21,214 nt of DNA from Coraliomargarita_B sp036735565. Lineage in GTDB: Bacteria > Verrucomicrobiota > Verrucomicrobiia > Opitutales > Coraliomargaritaceae. The stretch covers positions 1 to 21,214 of the forward strand of contig DAINOC010000042.1 of the NCBI GenBank assembly GCA_036735565.1. The letters run 5' to 3'. This document shows, piece by piece, positions 1 through 7,617 of the stretch; positions within the stretch are counted from its first letter, which is position 1, and each line of letters starts with the position of its first letter. The translations under genes and the position numbers were made by a program. A model generated the notes under the pieces. It did not search any database and was not told the DNA's origin. It worked only from the letters and a program-made list of their open reading frames with translations.

Positions 1-2
1 CA

Positions 3-455
3 CCCGCATTTTTAAGTGCTGCCCTGCTGTTCTGCTTGATGCTCTTCGGCGCCGCCTGCCAGGTGCTACCGGGCGGTAAGGGTGCCCCGGTAAGCGCAGA
101 GCCCGCGCTCGGCGCGAAAAAGTGGGAACTCGTTGAACTCAACGGAGCGCCCTTCCCGACAACGACCGACGGCGAGCGGCCGCACCTGATCTTCCTCGAG
201 GACGCACAACGGGTCGCGGGATCGGCGGGCTGCAACCGCATCATGGGCAGCTACACCTTGAGGAAAGACGGTAGCCTGGAGCTGGGGCCGCTGGCCACCA
301 CGATGATGGCCTGTCCCGATATGGAAGCGGAGGCCGCATTCCTCAAAGCCCTGAGCGAGTTCGGCAGCACCCGCCGGGAAAACGGAGCACTCCTCTTTTT
401 CGATGAAGCCGGGCGCACAACGGTCCGCCTGATCGCGACCGAACCCGCCGAATAA
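3..455 (+). CDS. META/HslJ-domain lipoprotein, 5' end outside window
   Basis: Small envelope protein with one META domain, the fold of E. coli HslJ, a heat-inducible lipoprotein linked to novobiocin resistance. The frame is open to the left edge, so the true start lies outside the window; the first ATG inside it (39) falls in the middle of a hydrophobic signal stretch. That stretch ends in GAAC with the cysteine codon at 57-59, an acceptable though not ideal lipobox, so the mature protein is probably lipid-anchored. The META signatures are clear: a start like WELVELNG, then RVAGSAGCNR, GSY and the MACPDMEAE segment, followed by a hydrophobic C-terminal strand. It converges on the efflux-hybrid gene with only 28 bases between the stop codons. 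Domain assignment is firm; the molecular function of META domains is not established. Confidence 0.88.
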   Translation, partial: PAFLSAALLFCLMLFGAACQVLPGGKGAPVSAEPALGAKKWELVELNGAPFPTTTDGERPHLIFLEDAQRVAGSAGCNRIMGSYTLRKDGSLELGPLATTMMACPDMEAEAAFLKALSEFGSTRRENGALLFFDEAGRTTVRLIATEPAE

Positions 456-483
456 ACAGCGAGCCTCAAGCGCTTTCGCGCGA

Positions 484-1701
484 CTACCAGTCGCCGCCCA
501 GCGCCAGGTGGAGGTTGGCACGCTGTGCCAGCTGGAGGCGCTGCAAATTCAAAGCCTCACTGGAGCGCGCCGCCAGCCGCTGCTGCACCGTGAGCACATC
601 GAGCAGCGGTGCTTCACCCTCGACATGCCGCAACCGGGCGATTTTCAAGGCACGCTCCGCCTCGCTGGCCGCCAGGTCGATCTGCGATGCCCGCCGGGCC
701 AGCGCGACCCCCTGATCCAAATAGGTTTCCACTTCGTTGAAAGCTACGAGGGCGGTCTGCACATAGAGGGCGAGTGCCTGTTCCTGCGCCGCATTGGCCG
801 GGACGTTCCCGCCAGCCAGCTTCAACTCCACCTCCGCATTCATGCCGGGCAGCACCATAAGCCCCTCCGGCGCCTTGAAGCCAAAAGTCGCCGCAAAGCT
901 CTGCGAGCTGGCATCGGCCTCCATCTCCGCTTTCTTGAAATACGCCGGAATCGCCACGGCACGTTCCGCATCCAGGCGAACGAGCCCGCCCAGCGACTCG
1001 CGACGGGAGCCGTCGGCATTCACTACCAGGCTGGCGGGCACCGCAATCGTCGCTTCCAGATCGTCGCGCGAGAACACACGGATCGCCGGTGTGCCGGGGC
1101 CCACCGTTTGCGCCACTTCGATAAAAACACGCGAGACCACGCGATCGAAAGGCGCTACGATCCGCGCATCCGCCAGAACCTTTTGCGCCGCCTCAAATTC
1201 GGACTGCGCCACCCTCGCCACCGCCTCCCGCTGCTCCAGGACGCTGCGGGCGATGGCATCTTCCGCCAATAAGCGCCGCGCCCGCTCCAGCTCCTGGAGG
1301 GCATTCTCTACCCGGGCCGCTACCGCTGCCAGCGCACTCTCATAGTCACGCACGTCCAACTCTGCCAGTAACTGTTCGGCGCTCACCTTTTCCGACTCAC
1401 GCACCCGAACCGACTGCACCATGCCCGGCACCGAAAAACTCAACTCCCGCAGATCCGCCGCCGTGATACGCGCCGGGAAGGAGCGGGTCCTCGTTCCCTC
1501 CACCGCCGCCACCTCGTGATAGAGCACCGGCCGCACCGGCTCCGGTTGCGCGCCCGAACGATCCCCGCCGCGACCGCAGCCGGGGAGGAACACCAACAGG
1601 CCCAACAATGCGATAGAGAGGAGGGAGATCGGAGCGCTCGTGATGCCGGTGATCGTGGTCGGATCGGCACAGAGCGCAACTTTTCTATCCAAACTTTTCA
1701 T
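484..1701 (-). CDS. Hybrid of RND periplasmic adaptor (N-terminal) and TolC/OprM-type channel (C-terminal)
   Basis: A 405-residue protein made of two parts that are normally separate proteins of one tripartite efflux system. Residues 1-42 form a signal ending in LPGC (lipid-anchor Cys42). Residues about 75-297 are a typical RND adaptor: lipoyl half-motif with VPGMVQSV, helical hairpin about 120-175, second half with IVAPFDRVVSR, then a beta-barrel domain ending in LPGMNAEVEL. The usual membrane-proximal domain should follow, but from about 305 the sequence is the last 100 residues of an outer-membrane efflux protein: FNEVETYLDQ, the RHVEGEAPLLDVLTVQQRL helix and the terminal LALGGDW. Neither part is complete, and the RND pump normally encoded between them is absent. 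The join (near 789-813) is in frame. I infer a deletion in an adaptor-pump-channel operon; assembly chimerism is the alternative. Either product is unlikely to export anything. Confidence 0.82.
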   Translation of the reverse strand: MKSLDRKVALCADPTTITGITSAPISLLSIALLGLLVFLPGCGRGGDRSGAQPEPVRPVLYHEVAAVEGTRTRSFPARITAADLRELSFSVPGMVQSVRVRESEKVSAEQLLAELDVRDYESALAAVAARVENALQELERARRLLAEDAIARSVLEQREAVARVAQSEFEAAQKVLADARIVAPFDRVVSRVFIEVAQTVGPGTPAIRVFSRDDLEATIAVPASLVVNADGSRRESLGGLVRLDAERAVAIPAYFKKAEMEADASSQSFAATFGFKAPEGLMVLPGMNAEVELKLAGGNVPANAAQEQALALYVQTALVAFNEVETYLDQGVALARRASQIDLAASEAERALKIARLRHVEGEAPLLDVLTVQQRLAARSSEALNLQRLQLAQRANLHLALGGDW

Positions 1702-1843
1702 GGCTGAATCGTGGCCACAGCCCCCTGTCGGGGGTGATCCGGCTGAAACCGCAGTCCGGCCCCATCATGAAGATTTGGGTTGCCTTGCCAAAGAAGCGGA
1801 GGCATCGTTTCCATCTACTTCCAACCAGCCCCAAAAACCCAAA

Positions 1844-2281
1844 ATGCTCCAACGGGTGACATTCCGAAAAGTCGCCGAGCTACTGACCGATGCGGTCGTG
1901 CTGACGGATGCTCAGGGCAGGATCGTTTGGACGAATGCGGCCTTTCACCAACTGTGCGGACACCGCCGGGGAGAAGTGCTGAACCGCAAGCCCGGTTCCT
2001 TCCTGCAGGGTCCGGATACCGACCAAACCGTGGCTAAAAAAATAGGCCGCGCAATCCGCCGGAAACAACCTGTAGAGGCGGATATCCTCAACTATCACAA
2101 AGACGGGCGACCCTACTGGGTCTCACTGAAGATAACCCCGCTCGCTGCGAAAAACGGCGAGCTGGAAGGCTTCCTTGGCGTGGTTCGGGAGATCACCCAT
2201 CTCCGGCGCGAGCTCCATTACGTCGAGCAGGAGCTTGCCGAGGTCTATCAAACACTCGTGCAAGTGGCTCAAAGGAAATAA
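1844..2281 (+). CDS. Stand-alone LOV-like PAS domain protein without the photoactive cysteine
   Basis: A 145-residue protein that is almost entirely one PAS domain followed by a short coiled coil (last ~28 residues, rich in E, L and Q). The core is clear: a start like LLTDAVVLTDAQGRIVWTN, then the LOV-type segment SFLQGPDTD, NYHKDGRPYWVSLKITPL and GVVREIT. In photoactive LOV domains the FLQ motif is preceded by NCR; here the cysteine position is glycine, so a flavin-cysteine photoadduct is not expected. No kinase, GGDEF or other output domain follows, so it probably works by dimerising or binding a partner. The start is uncertain: the frame is open upstream to an ATG at 1700, whose codon overlaps the start of the divergent hybrid gene; residues before 1844 look like low-complexity linker, so I chose 1844. 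Confidence 0.8.
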   Translation: MLQRVTFRKVAELLTDAVVLTDAQGRIVWTNAAFHQLCGHRRGEVLNRKPGSFLQGPDTDQTVAKKIGRAIRRKQPVEADILNYHKDGRPYWVSLKITPLAAKNGELEGFLGVVREITHLRRELHYVEQELAEVYQTLVQVAQRK

Positions 2282-2362
2282 ATGTAGCCAGCGGGAAAAC
2301 GGATGCCCGGCCTGCCAGTTGACACTTCAATTCCAGACGTAGCGGACGCGGGAGAGCGCTGT

Positions 2363-3154
2363 CTACGCGCCCTCGCCGCGCAACCAGCGCTCCAGCGCGT
2401 CCAGAAATCCTTTGCGGTTCTCCACATGCACGTTGTGCCCCGCCCCTTCCACGGAGACCGCCTCCATCTGCGGCAACCATCGGCGCATGGCTTCAACATC
2501 GCCGGCCTCCACGAAATCCGAGCGGGCCCCATGGATCAGGAGGGCCGGACCGTCGAAACGGTCATCGTCACGCAGACTGCTCTGCCGGATGTGCGGCAGG
2601 CCGGCATGCAGGACCTCAAGATTCACCTGCCAGCGAAAGGCCCCGGTGGTCTCATTTCTTTCCAAGTTGGTAAGTAAAAACTGGCGCATCGCCCAATCAG
2701 GGATGCTCCTTTCCAGAGCGGCATCCGCGGACTTGCGGCTGTCCAGACCGGCTAGGGACAGGGCTTTCATCGCGCGAAACTCCGTGTCATGATACGGTGG
2801 ATACGCTTTGGCGGCGATATCGACGATGACCAGCCGCTTCACCAACTCGGGGGCCTGGCAGGCCAAGCGCATCGCCACCTTTCCGCCGAGGCTATGCCCC
2901 ATCAAAGTGAGGGGTCCCAGCGCGGCACCCTCCGCATAGGCCACAACGTCCGCACACAGTTCCGGCCAGCGCATCGATCCGGCATGGGGCGACGCTCCGT
3001 GGTTGCGCAAATCCAGCAAATGCACGTCATACGAAGCGGCGAGTGCTTTACCGATAGTCACCCAGTTGCGCGATGCCCCCAACAGTCCGTGCAGAATCAC
3101 CACCGGCTCGGCTCCAGCTGGTCCCATCCGCAGGGCGTGCAGTTGCAGAGGCAT
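2363..3154 (-). CDS. Alpha/beta-hydrolase, YbfF-like esterase
   Basis: A 263-residue single-domain cytoplasmic alpha/beta-hydrolase without a signal peptide. The triad can be placed: Ser88 in GHSLGG, Asp213 in HGARSDFVE, and His240 in GAGHNVHVE. HGLLG (22-26) supplies the oxyanion-hole segment and DLRNHGAS (48-55) is the RNHG motif typical of YbfF-type acyl-CoA/short-chain esterases; the length also fits that family. The closest named relative I recognise is E. coli YbfF, but substrates in this family are loosely defined. It starts 24 bases after the pilB-like stop and is probably the last gene of that operon; nothing in its sequence explains a link to a motor ATPase. It converges on the PAS gene with 81 bases between stops; I see no strong terminator there. 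Confidence 0.92.
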   Translation of the reverse strand: MPLQLHALRMGPAGAEPVVILHGLLGASRNWVTIGKALAASYDVHLLDLRNHGASPHAGSMRWPELCADVVAYAEGAALGPLTLMGHSLGGKVAMRLACQAPELVKRLVIVDIAAKAYPPYHDTEFRAMKALSLAGLDSRKSADAALERSIPDWAMRQFLLTNLERNETTGAFRWQVNLEVLHAGLPHIRQSSLRDDDRFDGPALLIHGARSDFVEAGDVEAMRRWLPQMEAVSVEGAGHNVHVENRKGFLDALERWLRGEGA

Positions 3155-3178
3155 TGCCAGAGTATTCGTTACCCTTAC

Positions 3179-4930
3179 TCAGGTAGCCGCTACCGCGTTG
3201 TGATCGACCTCATAGGCCTCCATGTCCGGCGGAACCGTCCCGAGCGATTCTTCCATGGTAGTGAGTCCATCCTTCACCTTCAGCATACTGTCCTGGTGCA
3301 GTGTCATCATACCATTGCGCATGGCGACGCGCTTGATCGCAACCGCTTCCTCCCCGGAATTGATCACGCTGATTAATTCCTCGCTGGTCGCCATGAGCTC
3401 ATGGATACCGACACGGCCTTTATAGCCGCTGCCCCCGCAAACCGGGCATCCCTCCTCACTGTGACCCATCACCTTGCCGGACCAGCCGATCGCCTTGCGG
3501 ATGATCTCCGCTTCGTTGCCCTCCTGGGTATACTTCTTCGCGCAGGATTTGCAGACGCGGCGTTGCAGTCGCTGGGCACAAACACACACCAGCGAGGCCG
3601 AGATCATGAAGGGCTCGATCCCCATCTCCGTGAGTCGGGAGACGGTGGTGGGCGCATCATTGGTGTGCAAGGTGCTAAAGAGCATGTGCCCGGTAAGGGC
3701 CGCCTCTACGGCGATGCCCGCAGTCTCCTTATCGCGGATCTCGCCGACCAGGATCACATCCGGATCCTGCCGGAGAAAGGCGCGCAGGGCCGTGGCGAAG
3801 GTCAGGCCGATCTTGCGCTGCATCTGCATTTGCAACAGACCGTCGAGCGTATATTCGATGGGGTCTTCGGCGGTGCGGATACAGATCTCCGGGCTGTTGA
3901 TTTCATTCAGCGCCGAATACAGGGTCATCGACTTGCCCGAACCGGTCGGGCCACAGTGCAGCACCATCCCGTAAGGTCGTTGGATGAGTTCACGGTAAAG
4001 GCTGAGGTTACGCTCGGAAAAGCCTAGCGCGGGCAGCGGCAAGGTGCTCTTCTGCTTATCCAGAATCCGCATGACGACGCCCTCACCGTGATTGAGCGGT
4101 GCCGTGGAGACACGCAAGTCGACGTCGATGCCCTTGCGGTTGAACTGCTTGAAAATGATCCGTCCGTCCTGGGGCAACCGCTTCTCAGCGATATCCAGCT
4201 CGGCCATAACCTTGAGTCGAGCCAGCAGCCCCTTGGCAGCGGCCGCCGGGATCGTCAGCTTGGTGTGCAGAATGCCGTCGACGCGGACCCGAATACGCGC
4301 CTCCGTCTCGAAGGGCTCGATATGGATGTCACTGCCCCCCGCGTAGTAGGCCTCTTCAATGATGCGGTTGGCCAGCATAATGATGGGAGCCGACTCCTCA
4401 TCCGTGTAGTCCTCATCTCCGAGATCGTCCTTGGCACCAAACTCCGCATCCAGAGCGTCCACGACATCTCCAAAGCCCAGATTCTTGGGTGCCGAGGCCT
4501 TTTCATCGACCAAGTTGGCGATCTCCGACTCGAGCCCGAGCAGGACGGACACCTTCATCCCGGCGATGTCCTGTATCTTGCTGGTCACCTTCAGATCGAA
4601 GGGGTTGCTCACCGCCACCACGATGTAATTACCCACAAATCCGAGAGGAAGGACCCGGTTTTCCCGGCAGAAATCCTTATCCAGTTTGGCAAACGTCATC
4701 TCATTGAGGACGCAGCTTTTAACGTTTACCGGGGATAGACCAAAGGCTTTGCTCTTGGCGAAGAGCAGTTGGTTTTGAGTGATCTTATACTCCTCTGCCA
4801 ACAACTTCTCAATCGCTTCTCCGGAGAGATCCTCATCCGTGCCGATAATTTTTTGATATTGGGCATCACTGAGATGACCCCTCTTCAAAAGGTTTTGAAG
4901 AATTGCAGTCTGGATGCGCGGGAGTGCCAT
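3179..4930 (-). CDS. pilB: PilB/GspE-type motor ATPase
   Basis: A 583-residue hexameric secretion/pilus-extension ATPase that powers assembly of type IV pilus or type II secretion pseudopilus fibres at the inner membrane. An N-terminal MshEN/GspE-N domain spans about 5-145. The motor core has GPTGSGKS (Walker A, 327-334), an Asp box around 355-358 (AEDPIEY), ILVGEIRD (Walker B, 393-400) and the His box GHMLFSTLHTNDA (414-426). The four zinc-binding cysteines of PilB/GspE proteins are present at 460, 463, 495 and 498. PilB and GspE cannot be separated by sequence alone; no pilin, PilC, PilT or secretin gene lies in this window, so it is an orphan relative to its machine here. It sits downstream of two receiver proteins and an MshEN-type protein (15-base gap, no obvious Shine-Dalgarno), suggesting these control it. 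Confidence 0.95.
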   Translation of the reverse strand: MALPRIQTAILQNLLKRGHLSDAQYQKIIGTDEDLSGEAIEKLLAEEYKITQNQLLFAKSKAFGLSPVNVKSCVLNEMTFAKLDKDFCRENRVLPLGFVGNYIVVAVSNPFDLKVTSKIQDIAGMKVSVLLGLESEIANLVDEKASAPKNLGFGDVVDALDAEFGAKDDLGDEDYTDEESAPIIMLANRIIEEAYYAGGSDIHIEPFETEARIRVRVDGILHTKLTIPAAAAKGLLARLKVMAELDIAEKRLPQDGRIIFKQFNRKGIDVDLRVSTAPLNHGEGVVMRILDKQKSTLPLPALGFSERNLSLYRELIQRPYGMVLHCGPTGSGKSMTLYSALNEINSPEICIRTAEDPIEYTLDGLLQMQMQRKIGLTFATALRAFLRQDPDVILVGEIRDKETAGIAVEAALTGHMLFSTLHTNDAPTTVSRLTEMGIEPFMISASLVCVCAQRLQRRVCKSCAKKYTQEGNEAEIIRKAIGWSGKVMGHSEEGCPVCGGSGYKGRVGIHELMATSEELISVINSGEEAVAIKRVAMRNGMMTLHQDSMLKVKDGLTTMEESLGTVPPDMEAYEVDHNAVAAT

Positions 4931-4945
4931 AGCGGGGTTGGTCGT

Positions 4946-6250
4946 TTAAAGGTTGGCGAGGTTGGGTTTGATCAGCGGCAAGGCAAGCAGGGCCTCCCCG
5001 GTGGCCACGGGCTCTTTCAGTTGGAGCTGGGTAGCGAGTTCAGACGGATCGCCATCCGCCTCAAGGAGGCGCTCGGCGAGGAAGTGCCGCTGCGCCTGCT
5101 GCAACAGGGTCGGGAGCCGCTGCGCTGCCGGAACCTCCGGAGCCTGCAAGCCAGTCTGCGCTTGGACCTGCGCCCGCGTGATGGATTGTCCGGGCTCCAG
5201 GGGCTCCATCAATGCGGCCATTACGGATTGGACCTGTTTGAGCCCACCCGGCCACTCAAAGGCGAGAATTTCAAAAACCGCATCGGGTTCCAAAGCAGGA
5301 GGGCTCTCCAGAGCGGCTTGCTCCGCTGCCATCTTCATACAGCGCAAAGCATAAGTCGCAAGATCCAACGGTCTGTCCGCGAGCGGGGGAAGCGTGACCG
5401 CAGCATCAGCAACCTCCGGAGAGATACGAGCCGGATTGGGCCGTGCCGCCAAAGCAAACATCAGCAGCATGGAATCCGCACGATCGATCTCGCGCTTCGC
5501 CCGCTCAACGATCGCTTCGGCATGGCTGATCTGAACGTCCGAACTGAGACGAATAAAGATGCAATCACTGTTTCCCGAATCCGCCCGGGCCGATTTTAGA
5601 CCGCACAATGCCTCCTCTGCCGTTGCAGGCATTTCCAGACAGACCACCGAGCGGTCTTCATTACCCAACCAGCGTGATAGATCCTTGGCCGCCAGTTTAC
5701 CCTCGCCAGAACTCGCATCAAAAAGATAGAGCACTTTCTTGGATGAAATGATGCCGAGCGCTTTCTCCAGCGCGTGCTGCATGGAAACACTCTCCGAGGC
5801 CAGAAACCGGGAAGCGTCCTGAATCCGTCCGCTGCTACTTGAATCTTTCTCCGGATGCCGTCCCAGGATTGCCTCCTCCTCGTCCGAGAGCGGTTTCACA
5901 AAACGGGCCACATGCTGAAGAAACACTTCCGTTTTAAGCGGTTTCTCCATCACCATTGTCACGCTCATGTTGGCAACCTTCACCAACTCCGGCGTGTTCA
6001 TCAAACCGGAAACCAGTATAAAGGGTAGCCTGGGATAGAGTTCGCGCGCTTTCTTCAGAAAATCCGATCCGTCCATGACCGGCATCTTGTAGTCCGAAAC
6101 CACCAGATCGTAGGGGATCTCCTCGATGAGGTGCATGGCCCGCTCCGGCCGGGTGGCCACATCAACCAGATAGTGATGGCTGCCCAACAGGTCTTTGAGC
6201 ATCTCTGCAAAGTTTTCCTCGTCGTCGAGAACTAGAATTCTTCCGGCCAT
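4946..6250 (-). CDS. Receiver protein with decayed NtrC-like AAA+ and Fis-like domains (first of tandem pair)
   Basis: A 434-residue protein with an intact receiver domain (1-118): acidic pair Asp10/Glu11, phospho-acceptor Asp53 in VVSDYKMP and Lys103 in MEKPL. After a linker, residues about 155-350 resemble a sigma-54 activator AAA+ domain in outline only: FDASSGEGKLAAKD (178-190) occupies the Walker A place, LPPLADRPLDL (287-297) matches the LPPLRER segment, and EWPGGLKQV (332-340) matches the WPGNVREL segment. GAFTGA is missing and no convincing Walker B is seen. The tail RHFLAERLLEADGDPSELA (388-406) resembles the start of a Fis-type helix-turn-helix. I infer a phosphorylation-controlled scaffold rather than a transcription activator. 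A GTG start at 6289 would overlap the upstream stop as GTGA; the ATG at 6250 gives the normal receiver N-terminus, so I chose it. Confidence 0.82.
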   Translation of the reverse strand: MAGRILVLDDEENFAEMLKDLLGSHHYLVDVATRPERAMHLIEEIPYDLVVSDYKMPVMDGSDFLKKARELYPRLPFILVSGLMNTPELVKVANMSVTMVMEKPLKTEVFLQHVARFVKPLSDEEEAILGRHPEKDSSSSGRIQDASRFLASESVSMQHALEKALGIISSKKVLYLFDASSGEGKLAAKDLSRWLGNEDRSVVCLEMPATAEEALCGLKSARADSGNSDCIFIRLSSDVQISHAEAIVERAKREIDRADSMLLMFALAARPNPARISPEVADAAVTLPPLADRPLDLATYALRCMKMAAEQAALESPPALEPDAVFEILAFEWPGGLKQVQSVMAALMEPLEPGQSITRAQVQAQTGLQAPEVPAAQRLPTLLQQAQRHFLAERLLEADGDPSELATQLQLKEPVATGEALLALPLIKPNLANL

Positions 6251-6285
6251 AGTTGGTATCTTGAAGGATGGGGGGGGTAAAACCG

Positions 6286-7584
6286 TCACTTGAGAATCGA
6301 ACGGATGGTATTCACGTCATGACAGCCAAAAAATCGAGCGACTTTTCCAGCATCTCCGGCAAATAAAAGTCCGGCGGCACAAATTAGTTCCTCGCGACGC
6401 TCGGAGAGGCAAGACTCAAGAAGCACACGGGGCGAGGCATTAGCCCCGTCGCTGAGCGCCCGCTTAACCATTGAAAACTCGATCGTGTCGGCGGGCTTCT
6501 CTTCGAGTATGCGCAGGACAACCTCGCGCAATTCGGCATAGTTTCGATCCCAGAGGTGATCCCGTAGTGCGTCGCGGGCAGCGATGTCCAACTGGGGGAT
6601 GGTGTGAAGCTCACGCCTCGCTGCTATTTCAGCGAGAAGCTGCTGCGTCATGAGACCGATATCCGAGCGGCATTGCTGCAGGGATGGCACCTTAACCTCG
6701 GCAGTGCCCATCAGCATGTAGAGGGTATCGTTGATCAAGCCCTGGTCAAAAAGGTCATCGAGATCGGCGGTCAGACAGAAAATCAGGCGGAGGGCTACCT
6801 TCAGGTCCGCGAACACCCCGGTTCGCTTAACCAGGCCGACCGCCAATTCCTTTTGGGCATCGCTCATCCGATCCAACTCAAGAAAGACGCAGGTCGCGCG
6901 CTTTGCCTGCGATTCCGTGACCTCCCGAATTGCCTCAACGACCGATTCCCCACTAAAAGCATCGGCACTCAGATAAATAAACGGTTCAGCCTCCGGGGCA
7001 TGAAACCCGCGGACATCCTCGCAAATCTGGCGAAAATGGGTCCCCGGCGGCCCAATCAGCGTGAGCGTGGAACCGAAATCACGAAGCCCGTAGAGCTTCC
7101 TGGCGAACTCTCTGGAAGCCTCGGTTTTTCCAGGAAAAGAACGAAAAGGAAAATCAAACCCCGACTCCGACTCCTCTAAATGCACATTCTGAGCGGCGGA
7201 CTGGGAATCCTTTTGTTTTTTTATGTCCGCGATGACATCATTACTGCGCTGAAGCAGCGAAAAGATGTTCAGCGGCTTGAGAAAAACTCCGGCGACTCCC
7301 TCGCCGATTAACTCACGGATGGTGTCGTTCTCCAAATAACCCGAAACCATGATGACCGGGACTGCCGGGCGTATCTTCTTAATCGCGCGCATGAACTCCG
7401 CGCCCGTCATCTCCGGCATCTTCTGGTCGGTGACCACCAGGTCGAACTCCGCCTCACGGAACGCTTCGATCGCCTTCTCCGGGTCGGTCAGGGAGGTGAC
7501 CGCGTAGTCAGCTTGCTCAAAAATATCCGTCAGCAGACTGTTGAAGTCCGCGTCATCATCCAAAATCAGAATTTTATAGGGCAT
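6286..7584 (-). CDS. Receiver protein with decayed NtrC-like AAA+ and Fis-like domains (second of tandem pair)
   Basis: A 432-residue partner of the gene just downstream, with the same architecture. The receiver (1-118) has Asp10/Asp11, phospho-acceptor Asp53 in VVTDQKMP and Lys103 in FLKPL. Residues about 150-360 follow an NtrC-type AAA+ domain but lack its chemistry: GPPGTHFR (178-185) replaces GESGTGKE with no P-loop lysine, CVFLELDRM (232-240) stands where Walker B should be, GAFTGA is absent, yet LIFCLTADL (267-275), VPSLQQCRSDI and NYAELREVV (348-356) keep the family outline. The end, KVARFFGCHDVNTIRSILK, looks like a worn Fis helix-turn-helix. An ATG at 7602 is also possible, but the GGAAGG upstream of 7584 works as its ribosome-binding site, so 7584 is preferred. 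Probably not an ATPase; a partner of the motor or of its sibling is my inference. Confidence 0.82.
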   Translation of the reverse strand: MPYKILILDDDADFNSLLTDIFEQADYAVTSLTDPEKAIEAFREAEFDLVVTDQKMPEMTGAEFMRAIKKIRPAVPVIMVSGYLENDTIRELIGEGVAGVFLKPLNIFSLLQRSNDVIADIKKQKDSQSAAQNVHLEESESGFDFPFRSFPGKTEASREFARKLYGLRDFGSTLTLIGPPGTHFRQICEDVRGFHAPEAEPFIYLSADAFSGESVVEAIREVTESQAKRATCVFLELDRMSDAQKELAVGLVKRTGVFADLKVALRLIFCLTADLDDLFDQGLINDTLYMLMGTAEVKVPSLQQCRSDIGLMTQQLLAEIAARRELHTIPQLDIAARDALRDHLWDRNYAELREVVLRILEEKPADTIEFSMVKRALSDGANASPRVLLESCLSERREELICAAGLLFAGDAGKVARFFGCHDVNTIRSILK

Positions 7585-7617
7585 GAGGTAATATCCTTCC
7601 AAAAACCACCCGGCGGC

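Noticed and set aside
508..1272. Open frame on the + strand opposite the efflux hybrid
   Set aside because: The minus-strand reading has strong family motifs throughout; this one has none.
1721..1734. Five-base G/C hairpin CCCCC-TGTC-GGGGG
   Set aside because: Too short and without a T-run; such stems are frequent in GC-rich DNA.
1844..2281. Blue-light (LOV) photoreceptor
   Set aside because: The cysteine needed for the photoadduct is replaced by glycine.
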